Below, one piece after another: positions 14,266-26,000 of a stretch of 64,000 nt of DNA. The position numbers were made by a program, and so were the translations under genes. The notes beneath the pieces were generated by a model, which saw only the letters and a list, made by a program, of their open reading frames with translations, had not been told where the DNA came from and searched no databases. Every line of letters begins with the position of its first letter. Position 1 is the first letter of the stretch. The stretch comes from Fragosphaeria purpurea (lineage: Eukaryota > Ascomycota > Sordariomycetes > Ophiostomatales > Ophiostomataceae), in contig PCDL01000012.1 in assembly GCA_002778095.1 (NCBI GenBank), positions 868,001 through 932,000 on the forward strand, given 5' to 3'.

Positions 14266-16735
14266 TTAATCGAATATCATAAACCCCATCTGACCGTCTT
14301 CCATCTCGTCTTCCATCTCGTCTTCGTTGTCCGCGAGAGCCAGCTCGACAAAGTTGCGCACCCAGACCTCCATGTCGGCGTTCAACAGGTCGGCGGCGGC
14401 CCCTGGGTGGTGGCCGGGTCGCCCCCTTGCTGGCCCGTCCGCCGCCGCTGCTCCCCGTTGCCGTCCGACCACACCGCCCGCCCGTCCATCACGTGCCACG
14501 ACGGCACCTCGACCTCGACCGCGCCCACGACCGCGACCACCGACCCCTCCGTCGTCGGCCCAATGACGGGCTTCTGGAGCTGCCGGCCAACCCTCGCCTC
14601 CTCCTCCTCTCCCTGCTCTGTCTCCTTGCCCCCGTCCCCGACCTCGCCCACGGCCGCGACCCAGCACAACACGTCCCCGACCCGGCGCTCCCCGTCCCCC
14701 CGCATTGTTGTCATTGTCGTGGCGAAAATGATGAACGCCGGGGCCCGGTACAGGCTCAGGCACAGGCACAGGCGCAGGCGCAGGCGCGGGCGCACGATCC
14801 ACGGCGATGCGAAGGACAAGCGGCCCCTCGCGGGCCACGTCGACCTGCCGGACGGCATCGCCCGCCGCCGGTGCCCGCCGGTCGCGGTTGGCCGCCCGTT
14901 GCCCTGGTTCTTGCCAGCGGCCGCGGACACGGCCACCACCACCGCGGTGGACCCGGTTACCGAAAACGCCCCCCTCCTCCTCCTCCTCGTCGTCGTCCCA
15001 GCCCTCATCCTCGTCCTCATCCTCGTCCTCGTCGTCGTCGTCGCTGTCCAAGTCCAACCCGCCGTGCACGCCGCCGCCCCCGGCTGCCGCCCGTGCGTCC
15101 GCCTCCTCGCCGTCGCCAAACTCGAGCTCCCACAGCCGGTTGTGGCAGCTCGTCGTGGCGCCGTTGGGCGCGACGCCAAAATGCCGGTACGGGTTCGTGG
15201 GCTCCAGCCAGGCCGAGCACAGATAGCAAAAGTGCGTGTTGCAGCGGAAGCAGATCATGTGGTTGCAGCCCCTGGTCTTCTGCGCGGGGGCCGCGCACGT
15301 CGGGCAGGGCGTCGTGTGCCGCGCAAGGTACGCGAGCGAGGCCTTGTCCTCGGCGGTGAGCTCGCCGTTGGCCTTGCGCGGCGTGCAGAGGACAAAGTCG
15401 CCGTGCCACGAGAGGAAGCAGCGGCGGCAAAAGGCGAAGCCGCAGTCTTCGCAGATGCAGAGGCGGTCTTCGTCGTCGTCGTTGTCGTCATTGTCGTCGT
15501 TGTCGTCGTCAGTGGCGGCAGCGGCGGCATCGTGGTGACTGTTGCCAGCAGCCCGCGGCTGGTCTTGTGTGTCCCCGTCCGCATCGTCCCCGTTGGAGGA
15601 CGTGTCTGTGTCGCTCTCCTCGCCGCTTCCCAGCAAGCTGAGCCCCTGCGGCTTTTTTCTGCGCTTTTTGGACCGCGCGGCGCCGTTGCACCAGGCCCGC
15701 GGGCAGTAGATGGTGTTCTTGTCCGACTCGAGCTCCGTCTTGTACCTGAGGTCGATGTAGCGTTTCACCAGGCTCTCCTCGATGGGGATCTGGAGCAGCT
15801 CGCCAGGGCTGACGGACACCATCTTGGGCTTGCTGCGCGGCTTCTTGCTGTTGTTGCCGGCGCCGGCGCCGGCCCGCAACGCCTCTTCGCGTTTTTTGGC
15901 GCAGTTGGGCTCGAGACACCGGATGGTGGCGAGGTCGCCTTCGCGGATGGCGTTGCTGTAAAAGTCCTGCAGGCAGGGGACGCAGAAAACGTGCCCGCAG
16001 ACTTGCATGCTGTGGCACACGGCACCTTTTTTGGGGTCTAGGGGCGTCAGCATCAGAAAGTCCGCATCAAAAAATGCTTTTGAGAAATAAATTTTAACAG
16101 AGTCGTCCCCCACACATACCCAAACAAATCCCACACACAAAGGTCTCCCGGGCAAACGCGGCCTGCTTGGCTTTGCCGTCGTAGTCCAGGATGGCGACCT
16201 TGTGCTGCGTCGGTACGGCGAGGCGCCCGCTGCTGTCCACCAGCCCGAAGACGTCGTCGGCGGCCTGCTGGACGTGGTCGACGTAGTGGAACACGACCGG
16301 CTCGTGGCCGAGTTCCTCCCACAGCCGGGGCCCGTCGTCTTCCAGGCGTTTCAACACGGTCCGCGGCAGCCACGGCAGGGACGCCGAGACCGCAAAGCGC
16401 GGCGGCCGCTCTTCCGGGTAGCCGTCGGGCAGGGAGACGGTCAGCCGTACCGAAGGGAGATACGTCAGAGCGTGGGTGTCGTCGTCTCTATTTTCGGTTC
16501 TGCCGCCGTTGCCAGGCCGGCCTGCGCCGGCACCGGCAGCCTCGTGGTTGTCCGCGGCCGGAAAGGCTACGGTCACCACCCGGGCCGGGTTCACCGGCAC
16601 CTCCAGCGACACCGTGTACCGGTCGTGGTCGTCGACCACCATCTCGGGGAAGATCGCCGCCAGGGTGCTGAGCTCGACCGCCCGCTGGTCGTCGACGTCG
16701 ACGTCGCCGGTATCTGTGGCTTCCATGGCCTCCAT
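14266..16735 (-). CDS. ITT1: RWD-RING-IBR-RING E3 ubiquitin ligase, ITT1/RNF14 type
   Basis: Two exons, 16735-16120 and 16037-14266. The 82-nt intron has donor GTATGT, branch CTGAC and acceptor CTAG; 2388 nt give 795 aa. The joined frame reads CGICLDPKKG across the junction, as expected for RING1. Order: RWD domain about 12-185, RING1 from C201, IBR interrupted by an Asp/Ser-rich insert (about 320-390), RING2 with the GCNHM motif whose Cys463 matches the catalytic cysteine of RBR ligases. Then come an acidic Asp/Glu tract, a long Arg-Gly-rich tail and a conserved-looking end starting MEVWVRNFVELAL. The family transfers ubiquitin through a Cys-thioester; yeast Itt1 binds release factors and human RNF14 acts on stalled ribosomes. 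The start at MEAMEA fits the RWD position; an in-frame ATG at 16831 is the alternative. Divergent from the FAR11-like gene. Confidence 0.9.
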
Positions 16736-17615
16736 CCCGGCTGCCGGTGCTATTCTGTCGGCTGTGCCTCCCAGACAATCGAAAAAAATGTGGTAGACGG
16801 CATGAGGTATGGGCTGTGATCGTTGTTTCAACGAAAGGTAGCGTCGTTACGCCGGCAAAAGGGACAACGGTCAGAAGGGGCGAAAAGAAAAAGGAAAGAA
16901 AAAAAAAACCAAAACTGTCAGAATTCTTCCATTTTTTCTGCTGCCGTCAACCTTAAAGTCTCCCCGAAAAATCAGCCGCTTCTCTATCCTAAACCCTCTT
17001 TACACTCTCGTGTAGGTCTTTAATAAGAGTTGCGATTTCGCCGTCTTTGTGGCGGACGTCGTCTTCGATGGAATGACCATCGCTGGAAAACGATGTTATC
17101 GCAACTGGGAAATGGTGACGGTTTGGGGCACGCCATAGTGTGTTCCCGTGACTCTTCCCGCCACAAAGCATTGTCTGACGAGTAAAACGGCGAGGAAGCC
17201 TGAACAGCCTGACAGGGGTCCCCGCCCCTTCTGCAACAGGCTACCAGGCCGCCTGATAGGCCACCAAAAAGTGACCCCAGGTACGTACCGCTAGGTACCC
17301 ACCTCACCCGCACCGGTTTTGCTCGTCTCCACTTGGGCTGTGCGTTTTCTTTGTCTCGGCTGGCCTCCCGCACAAATCACAGCCTCCCACCCCCAGAGCT
17401 ACGACTTTCCTCCACGACCACCGACAACCACAGCACTGGTCCTGTTCGAGCTTGTTTTGGACGGGAACGAGACATCCAAGCCGAAGAACGGCAAAAATGG
17501 TCACGCATACGTCGCCTTGACCGTTTGTCTTTTGCGTCGTTTCGTCCGTCTTTTTGGTCGTTTTGACGTTTCGATCTTCTTCGTTCGAACGAGTCCACGC
17601 AAGATCACCCACACC
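16736..17615. promoter_or_regulatory. Shared divergent intergenic region (RBR ligase / FAR11-like)
   Basis: 880 bp separate the two divergent start codons. It contains an A-rich tract at about 16875-16912 and a pyrimidine-rich stretch just upstream of the plus-strand gene, but no TATA box that I would commit to. No coding signal was seen. Confidence 0.6.
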
Positions 17616-20600
17616 ATGAGCAGCTTGTGGACGTCCGGCGGAGCGGCCGGTGATGAGCAGCCGCTTTCTGGGAGCGAGCCCGCTGCTGAAGGAACGGCGG
17701 AGGTCGACGCAGCAGGGCCGGAGATCCCGGTCTCCAGCGAAGACGCGAACTTGATCGACACCGGCGTCGATATCAGCAGCAGCAGCAACAACAACAACAA
17801 CCGCAGCGAGACCGCGACCACGTCCCAACCCGTTTCCTCCTTCTTTTTGTCGTCTGCATCCAACCCGGAGCCGTCGTTGCGCAACATGACCACCGGCACC
17901 GGCGGCGGTAGCAGCAGCGGCAATAGCGGACTTGCCGGTGACTTCAGCTGGCCTCGGCAACAACAGCAGCAGCAGCAGCAGCAGCCGCAAGAAACACAGG
18001 ACTCGCTGTCGCTGTCGCAGCTGCGCCGGCTGGCCGCCGAGCTCCCCCGCAGCGAGCCGATCACCTACGACTTCACCTACGAGGACATGGGCTCGCTGGA
18101 AGAGGAGATTGACGAGTGGTTCTCGTACCAGATCTGGCAGTGGGTGCGGCTCAACTACGCGCAGGAGTACTTTGAGAGCCGGTGGGAACGGCAGGTCGGC
18201 CGCGAGACGCCGTGGGACGCCGCCGACGCCGCGGCGCGCGAGCAGTTCGTGGCCGACCTGCTCACGTCGCTCGACTCGGGCAAGCACCGGCCCCGCGCCG
18301 AGGTCGTGGGCTGCCTCGTCTACATCTTGCTCGGCCGCTGGGGCGCCACGGCGGCCGGCCGGGGCCCGGACTTGAAGCGGGACCCCTCGGCGCGGACGGT
18401 CGCCCGCCAGCAGCAGCTCGACGCCATGACGGCCGGGGCGGCCATTGTGGGCAAAGTGGGCGGCATTCCCATCTTGTGGAAAGCGCTGCGGCAAGCATTT
18501 GCGCCGTTTTGGTATGTTGTGCGGGTGTTCAACTTTTATGGCGTTCTCTGGTCCTTTTTTTGTGTTTGATGCCAACGTCACACGAGTCTTCTAACGCACA
18601 GGCCAGGGGACCCGGCGAGGTGCAGCAACTGCCGACGGGCATGTTCCAAGACGCGCAAGAAGAGCTGGCGAACTTGATGATTGTGTTTTACGTCTTGATA
18701 CAGACCACGCTGAGCGAGCCTCTGGACATGGCTGCGTGCTACGTCAAGCTCGGTACGTTGCCCCCCCTTTCCGTTTCGTGTCTTGTATGCGGAGGACGCG
18801 GGCTATCGAATTTCCTACAACTAACCGTTGCAAACGAACACAAGTGGCCCTCGAACCCCCCATTCCCGACTTTATGATGAACATGGCCGCCCGGCTGCGG
18901 TGGGACGACAACCCCGTCGTGCCGCAGTGCCAGGTGTTCCTGCTCCTGTGGAAGGCGCTGCTGCTCGTCTTTGGCGGCACCCGCGAGCTGGTGGAAACGA
19001 AAAAGGCGACGGCCGAGTCGACGGCCGACGACGACAAGGAGAAGAACCTGATCATGGCGTCGCCGCTCGACTACCACGCGTTCCGGTCCGAGATCACGTC
19101 CAAGTACCCGGCCTACATCCCGCCGCAGCCCGTGCTGCCGCTCGAAGACGACAGCACGACGCTGCTGCCGCCGCCGCCCAACCACCCGCCGCGCAACAAC
19201 GGCGCCAACGGCATCCTGCCGGGCCCGCCCAACGCCTACGGCGGCGCGTCCATCCTCAACCAGCCCGTGCACATTGCGACCCCGGCGCCCTCGCCCCCGC
19301 CGTCGCCGGCCGTGAGCGGCAAGGGCGGCAAGAAGCAGAACTACCAGACCAACCAAAACTTCCCCTTTTTCTACCCGCCGCTCGACGCGACTAGCAACGG
19401 CGCCGGCGGCAAGGGGTCCGCCGCGCTGCAGGACGCCCTGGTCGGCCGCAAGTGGGAGGGCAGCGACGTGCCCTCGTCGATCCTCGAGGCCGGCGAGCTG
19501 TTCTCCAACCGCGTCCGCACGACGCGCGCCACGCGGCAGCTGTGGGAGGAGCGCGAGAAGTTTCTCAAGTTTGAGCGCGGCTGGGATGCCGCCGAGGACC
19601 CCGACAACAACGACGACGAGGAGCTGATTGCGGACTTGGATCTGTCGTCGCTCACGCTGGCGGAGCGCGAGGAGCTCGGTCTCGTGCGGCCGAGCGAGCG
19701 CAGCCCGCCCGCCCAGACGGACGAGCCCGACGTGGACTACGGTCCGCGGCCAGACGAGGTCAACGAGCGGGTGAAGCAGCGGCTGCAGGCCCTGGAGACT
19801 TTTTACGTACGTTTCATTGTTGCCGCTTTCGCAATTTTTCTATTCTTTTTTATCTTTCTCTCCTTTTTTTTCTTTTTTTCTCCTTTTTTTCCCTCCCTTC
19901 TGACGTTCCAATCAACTACAGAAAGAAGCGCTGCCTCACTTGCAGTCACTGGTTATCGTCCTACTGAAGGCAATCCTCGTGAACGTGGCCGTTCTCATGG
20001 CCCAGGCGCCGCCGGGCCAGCAACAGCATCCGGCCGCGACGGGCCCCAATAACAATCGCGGCAGCGACACGGCCGAGCCTTCGCCCGAAGAGATCGACTC
20101 TGCTAGGACTAGGGAGATCACGGCCAAGGCAGTTTCGGGCATTTTGCTCCTGTTGCTGAAATGGCTCAAAGTGTCGCGTACGTTGCAGTCTCTCTTTTTT
20201 TTTTCTTTTTCTTTTTTTTTTTTTAACCCCGTGCAGACAAAGCTCTAACACTCTTTGCAGACGTTCTCAAGTTTGAGTACTTGACCCAGCTCCTGTTGGA
20301 TTGCAACTACGTGCCGTTGCTGCTGAAGCTTTGGGCGCACCAGGATGTGCAGCAGTTGATCGATATCAAGAACGAGCGCATCGAGAGCAGGTGCGGATTT
20401 TTTATGCTTATTTCGAACATCCATGCTATCTATGTCTTTCGATCCGTTTCTAACAACAGGTGTGAAGCTTTTTTTACTTTTGCAACATCCGGGCCGGCGT
20501 GCCGGACGAAGACGACGCACCCGAACCGGCTGAACAAGAGGAGGACGACAGCGAAGACGACGCGGTGCCGCCGTCGATCAAGCGCCACCGGTCCCCCCCA

Positions 20601-21308
20601 CGGGTGCCGGGCTCGGTGGGTAGTGCTGCTACGCCTGCCCTAACAACAGCAGCAGACGTAGCAGAAGCAGCAGACGGAGGAGGCGAAGAGCACGGCATGG
20701 GTAGCGGTCCGGCTGGCAGCACCAGCCACCAGGAGCTCGACGAGCAGGGGTACCCGCTCAGCGAGGACCCGGGCGTGCCGGCCGAGCCCATCACCGACTT
20801 CAACCGGCGCAACTTCTTCGCGCTCATCAACCTGCTGCGCGTCATGCAAAAGATCTGCAAGAACAAGGCGCACCGCAACCTGCTGCTGGTGCACTACAAG
20901 TCGTCCAACATCCTGCGCAAGATGCTCAAGGTGCCGCAGCCCGCGCTGCGGCTGTACACGCTCAAACTGTTCAAGAACCAGGTGCCCTACTGCGGGCGCA
21001 AGTGGCGCCAGGGCAACATGCGCGTGATCACGGCGGTGTACCTGCACTGCCGGCCGGAGCTGCGGGACGAGTGGCTGGCGGGCTCGGACGTGGACGGCGA
21101 CGTCGAGAACGCGCTGCCGCTGGAGCAGGCGCTGCGCAGCCTGACGCACTGGTTCAACGTGCGGCGGTACCCGGACAAGATGGCGCCCGAGGTGCGGACG
21201 GCGCTGCGGGAGGAGCACGATTTCTTTGTGCGGGAGCTGGAGAAGAAGGACTTCAACTGGGCGGAGCTGCAGGACGCGGAGAGCGTGCTGGGCGAGTGGG
21301 AAGGGTAG
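17616..21308 (+). CDS. FAR11: STRIPAK complex subunit, FAR11/HAM-2/PRO22/STRIP family
   Basis: Six exons: 17616-18511, 18607-18752, 18845-19806, 19922-20177, 20261-20390 and 20468-21308 (3231 nt, 1076 aa). Four of the five introns have CTAAC branch points. The start ATG has a CACCATGA context. The first 130 residues are low-complexity with a Gln run near 110-118. A STRIP N-terminal (N1221-like) domain starts at SLSQLRRLAAE (about 131). The C-terminal half carries the helical segment KEALPHLQSL and the blocks FNRRNFFALINLLRVMQKIC and RRYPDKMAPEVRTALREE, matching the DUF3402-like part. The family scaffolds the PP2A-striatin (STRIPAK) complex, which in filamentous ascomycetes controls hyphal fusion and fruiting-body development. 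Intron 5 needs the AAG acceptor at 20465-20467, because the nearer-to-consensus CAG at 20457-20459 puts the frame into a dead end. Confidence 0.9.
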
Positions 21309-21975
21309 GCGTGGGGGAACAAAAAAAAGAAAAAGGGAAAAAAAAGAAAAGGGGTGAGAGGAAAGGAAGAGCGGCCATTTCGCCCAGCATTTGTCCCAGC
21401 ATTGCCTAGCATTTTCTCAGAGCATTGTCCATTTGAAATTGGACCAACAAAAAAGGGGTGAACGAATTGTCGAAGTGCAAGAGAGGAAGCATTAACTCTG
21501 GGCGCTGCGCTGAAAATAAGGCAGTCTGTATCAGTAATGACGCGCATAATTAGCAATTTGACACGACAATCTTATTATTGACATTGAAAAAAACCATCAC
21601 CTTGCATAACTTAAATATGCCAACATTTCAAGACCCCTTAATAACCAGTAAATACACATTAGATTAGGAGTATAAAACATGCATCCGTGGTATTAACTTT
21701 CCCATTCTTCTGACTTTTCTTCCGAAATTTCAAGCATTAATAGAAAGCAGACGTCGGCAACTTTTCCTGTTTTGACCCCTTCCCTTGTTTTGTTTTTTTC
21801 TTCGTTTCTTGATTTATAAACCTTCACATTACGACTTGCGTTTGTTTTCGTAAAAACAAACGCCCACTCTCCGCTTTGACACTCAACAGCCCTTGATACC
21901 AACGTCGTCGTGGGCAAACGGCCCATTCCTTGGGATAACAACGTTTTGGCATTCCGACAAAGCCACCTCCCTCGC
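21309..21975. other. Convergent 3' region, no gene
   Basis: 667 bp between the stop codons of the FAR11-like gene and the MARVEL gene. It holds an A/G-rich stretch right after the first stop (21320-21360) and AT-rich DNA with AATAA-like elements from 21540 to 21680, as expected for two facing 3' UTRs. Confidence 0.6.
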
Positions 21976-23010
21976 TTAGTACTGCGCCTGCGGGTGGGCG
22001 TACGTGTTGGCAACGTTGCCCGCACCGCTGGGGTGCAGCGGCACCGTGTCCGGATGGGGCGCCGGACGCAGGCCGCCGCCGGCGCCGCCGGCACCGCCCC
22101 CCGCCGTGTCGGTGGTGCCGTAGCTGTCGCGCAGCTGCCCGGGCTGCGTGTGGGCCGGCAGCGTGTTGGGATTGGCCGTGGTGTTGTACCCTCCCCCACC
22201 GCCACCAACACCACCCACGCCGCTGCCGCCCTGCTGGCCCGCGTACCCGGTGTTGGGATTGGCGGTGCTGGCGTAGCCGCCTCCGTTGGGGTGGTGGCCG
22301 TTGACCCCGCCGTAGGTGCCGCCACCATTCTGTTGCTGTTGTTGTTGTTGGCGGCCGCGCCCAAAGAACTTCCTGCCGACGCCCCCGGCACCGGCACCGG
22401 CGCCCACGGCCGCACCGCCGTTCTTCTGGTGCCCGTCCGTGATGCCGTCGCCGCCGCCGCCGTAGGCCGCGTTGCGCTTCTCGCGCCGGCGGTTGAGCAT
22501 CATCAAGATCTCCAGGACGGCGGACAGCAGGAAGAACACGGCCGAGATGATGGCGAACGCGAGGCAGACCCGTTCGAGGCGGCACGCGAGGCTGAAGCGC
22601 GTGACCCGCTGCACGGCGCCCTGGGGGTCGGTCACGGTGTTGGCGTTGCCGTCGCCGGTGCCGTAGGGGGTGCGGACGTTGGCACCCGTGCAGCTGTGGC
22701 GCCCGCCGCGGTTGGCGGTGGCGATGTAGATGGAGGCGCCGATGAAGCAGATGTCGAGGAAGACGGCAAAGGCGGTCGTGGCGATGAAGCCGCCGAGGAA
22801 CCAGACGAGCAGGAGGCAGAACAGGGTGTAGAGGGCGGCGGCGACGGCGAGGCCCTCGACGGCGCGGACCCAGGTGGGCACGTGCAGGCCGCGGGAGCGG
22901 AGGGTATTGATAAAGTGGGCAAAGATACCGAGGATGACGACGGACATGGCGAACTCGAGGAAGCGCAGCAGGGTCTGAAAGGCCTTCAGACCGATGCTGA
23001 GGGGAGACAT
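21976..23010 (-). CDS. MARVEL-domain four-helix membrane protein
   Basis: A single exon of 344 aa. Four hydrophobic helices fall at about residues 15-35, 50-70, 73-97 and 148-172. The loop between helices 3 and 4 is polar (about 98-147) and contains two cysteines, at about 107 and 143. After helix 4 comes a basic stop-transfer stretch (NRRREKR), then a 170-residue Gly/Gln/Asn-rich cytosolic tail. This helix spacing and the length of the first half fit fungal MARVEL proteins, which associate with membrane domains and vesicle traffic; the tail is longer and more repetitive than the domain needs. No intron is required. It converges with the FAR11-like gene and faces a 5 kb gap upstream. No specific function can be assigned. 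Confidence 0.8.
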   Translation of the reverse strand: MSPLSIGLKAFQTLLRFLEFAMSVVILGIFAHFINTLRSRGLHVPTWVRAVEGLAVAAALYTLFCLLLVWFLGGFIATTAFAVFLDICFIGASIYIATANRGGRHSCTGANVRTPYGTGDGNANTVTDPQGAVQRVTRFSLACRLERVCLAFAIISAVFFLLSAVLEILMMLNRRREKRNAAYGGGGDGITDGHQKNGGAAVGAGAGAGGVGRKFFGRGRQQQQQQQNGGGTYGGVNGHHPNGGGYASTANPNTGYAGQQGGSGVGGVGGGGGGYNTTANPNTLPAHTQPGQLRDSYGTTDTAGGGAGGAGGGLRPAPHPDTVPLHPSGAGNVANTYAHPQAQY

Positions 23011-26000
23011 GGTGACGTTTGGGTGGGCGTTTGGTGTTGCTAAATTGATTCGACGTCAAAACAATCTCCGAGGAAAACGTGGACGTCGTTACAACAACGT
23101 GTATGGTAAATCAAGAATCTTTTTGTGAAAAGAGGACAGGTCACTCTGCAAGGCCAGTACGGACAGCACAGAGAACAGCAGCAAGAGTAGAGCAGGTAAC
23201 GATAGAAAAGAGAAAGGGGATCAGAATCCTTTATGGGGGGAGGGTTGCCGCTCTCAAGGCTATATAAAAGAGAACAGTCTCTTATTAAGGGACAACGATC
23301 AGGATAGCAAAAAAAGCAAGCACCGAGCGGTAGGCAATGAGAGGAGCTCTCGATGCTGTTGGGTCTAGCCCGTCTTCCTTGACGTCTACCTCGCCTCCCA
23401 CGGCACTTCGATTTCTTGTGATTCTTGGCGGTGTTCATCCGGCCGGGTGTTACGTCTAGGGTCGAACGGTCTTCGTTGTGCTGTCCGCGATGCCGTGGGT
23501 ACTCCTTTCGTTCCACCGTCTCTGGCAAGGGCGCAGACGATCGGCGGCAAACCAAAGGCCATCGCGTTCTGCACTACGGTGCGAGAGACTTATGGTCGTC
23601 GTGATTTTCCCTTTGGAAGTTCCGCCATACCGTTTTGGGTCCCTGGCCCTGTGTCATGGCTACCCCAACACAAAGGGTTGCATCCCTTCCCCCAGACGCA
23701 TCGGCAGCGGTGATCTACAGTCAACAAAAGAGAGGAACCGTTTTTTTTTGTTGTCCTCCCTTGCCAGCGATGAACAAGATTCACAGAGTGGCCAAACTCT
23801 CCGTAGAGGCCTCTCACTAAAACGTTTTTGATTTTATCAAACCTTGGGATGCGCGTTGTCCAAGCGTAGACAACGGTATATAAAGGACCCCCCGTTGTCC
23901 TACCTCCAATCCAGACACAGTCGGTTTTCTTGTGATGTCCGCCCTGCTATCTCACTCCTTGCTCTCGAAGTCAATGTTGTCTCTGGTTCACGAAACTGAG
24001 ATTCTGTTGGCCCCGTCATCCTGTTGACCTTCTGAGTTACGGTCAACGGTGGGAGACCACTTCGATGTGTGTTGACGTCTCCATCACCAAGTGACGTCAT
24101 AGTGATCTCAGCCGCTGGGGTGCTGAGTTTATTCTGTTGTCGATTATATAATCGCAACTAGGGAGAGAGAACATGATAGCAGCATGGGCAAGGTCACGAG
24201 ACTGGGCTTTGTGCTTTCGTCTGTTCTGTCAAGATGTCGTCCCTCTAACACAAACACGTGACCATATAGGTCTCGGACTTCTTTTCCGTGACGAGGTATG
24301 GGCGTTTGCTTTGTCGTTTTTGCTCTCTCTTCGGATCTCGCAGCCGATGTAGGAGAGGCCAGTCAAGCAAAACCGTCGGTTCCGAACAAAGAGAGAGCAC
24401 CTCGTTGGTTCGGCAAAAATGCCCGCCCAAAGCCAGGGCTGGGCCCATGTCTGCATCGGACGGCGGGGCGCACGAGTTTTCCCCTCTCCCAGAAAGGGCA
24501 CTAGCGCTGTTTTGTTCCCCCAGCAGAGCCCTGGCTAGCGGGAAACCCCCTGTAAAGCGTGCTTCTTTGCACTAACACGTCGTACGTCGTACTCCGTATG
24601 GCCCTCCGGCCGCTGCTTCGGTTAAGACCCGGATGTCGACAGCCCTCCCCGGCGGTGTCTTGGCCGGCTTTTCCCGACGGCATATTCGCTGTGGGAAACT
24701 GGAGGAGACAAATCGCGATGAAGGAAGCGAAGGATTGTATGTACATGTATGCTCCTTTTAGCGTTCTATGGCTTTTCCTGGCTTTTCCCGTGATATCTTG
24801 AGTTGCAAGGACACAGACGAGGATGCAAATCAAGACCAGCAAGAAAACGTGACCAATAAGACCGTAATCATAGTGTACCAGGTACGGAGTAATACGAGTC
24901 TCATCATCCACCCTTGTGGATGTCAACGCTGCCTCTTGGCGCTCCCCGGTTTTTGCCGGCTTTCGGTCTCCTCGACGGAGTCCTGCTCCCACGCGTTCGA
25001 GACAACTCTTTCTGTCGAGGCCGCCAACCCTCCCATGGCAGAAACAAAACGCGATCTTGATGGTTCTATCGACGAGTGATTTTCGGATCGGTCTCGAGAC
25101 CCATGGATCGATTGGGTTTTGTATACGAAGTAGGTAGGAAACAAACCCGTCCTCTGTCTATAACTAGCTGTATATCTATGAGGCAAGGGAACATTTGCCT
25201 GATTTGGACAACCGTTGTACGGTTGTCTTTTTCTGGGGTAGTACGTCTCACGACATGAAGGCTGAACGTCTAGAGCACGGGAGTCGTACTACTCCATCAG
25301 ACTGGGCATTGGGCGGTATAGTTAGCCAACTGATATCGATTCTGATGTCTGGGGCCCGTCGTCGTCTTCTTTCCTGCGCAAAAGCAGTCCTGTCCATTCA
25401 CATCGATTGTATATCACCAAGTTTCTAATGGCCAATCCACTCGCGGCATTTTTCACGAAGATGCCAACTAAAAGCACAGTCTAACCGCTTCTTCTCTGGG
25501 GTCGTCCATTCGGCTTTTTCTTTAGGGCGGTGTCTTACAACTACTTAGTATGTGTTCGTAATATTACTCGCACGCACTCTTTTAGTTGTATTTTCTTTTG
25601 TCCCTCTAGGTAAATTTTCTGCCCGTCCTGTGGACAAACAGGCGGGCTCCACCCCTTGGCGCTGGCAGCAAAGAGGCGGTGGTGTGCTTTCGTCTTCCTT
25701 TGACGCTTCCTTTAACGCCCTCCCCGTCCACCTCATTGACTGCCTCCGGGTTCACAGAAGCGAAAGAAAAGACCCAAGGAAGCCGCACGATCGCACGTTC
25801 TGTGATTGGTAGTCGTTGTGTCTGCTCCATATGGAGAAGGAAAACGGGACGTCAGTCAAGATACGTATCGTCTCGTCGTTGTCATTGCTCCGTATATCGT
25901 TATGATCGCAGAAGCTTTTGCCTCTTGCCTTTCCTCGACGCCCGCATTCTTCCCTGCAATGCAACCCTACGGAGCTTTCCAAATGCAACAGCAGTCCTCC

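Noticed and set aside
14407..16041. 544-codon plus-strand frame
   Set aside because: Exactly antisense to the RBR ligase exons; it arises from GC-rich codon bias and translates to Arg/Val/Ala simple sequence.
16077..16119. 43-nt intron version in the RBR gene ending at AAAAG
   Set aside because: In frame, but it inserts unrelated residues between CGICL and DPKKG. The CTGAC...CTAG acceptor gives the conserved RING1 spacing.
17304..18581. 425-codon minus-strand frame
   Set aside because: Antisense of exon 1 of the FAR11-like gene.
18512..18601. FAR11-like intron 1 ending at the CACAG at 18601
   Set aside because: Good consensus, but it shifts the frame into an early stop; the CCAG acceptor five bases later restores the frame.
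20391..20459. Shorter version of FAR11-like intron 5 ending at CAG 20457-20459
   Set aside because: It has the better acceptor, but the resulting frame leads into Thr/Arg nonsense and a stop instead of the conserved C-terminal domain.
24501..24992. 163-codon minus-strand frame with one hydrophobic stretch
   Set aside because: Single possible helix, no domain, no splice continuation; chance frame in intergenic DNA.
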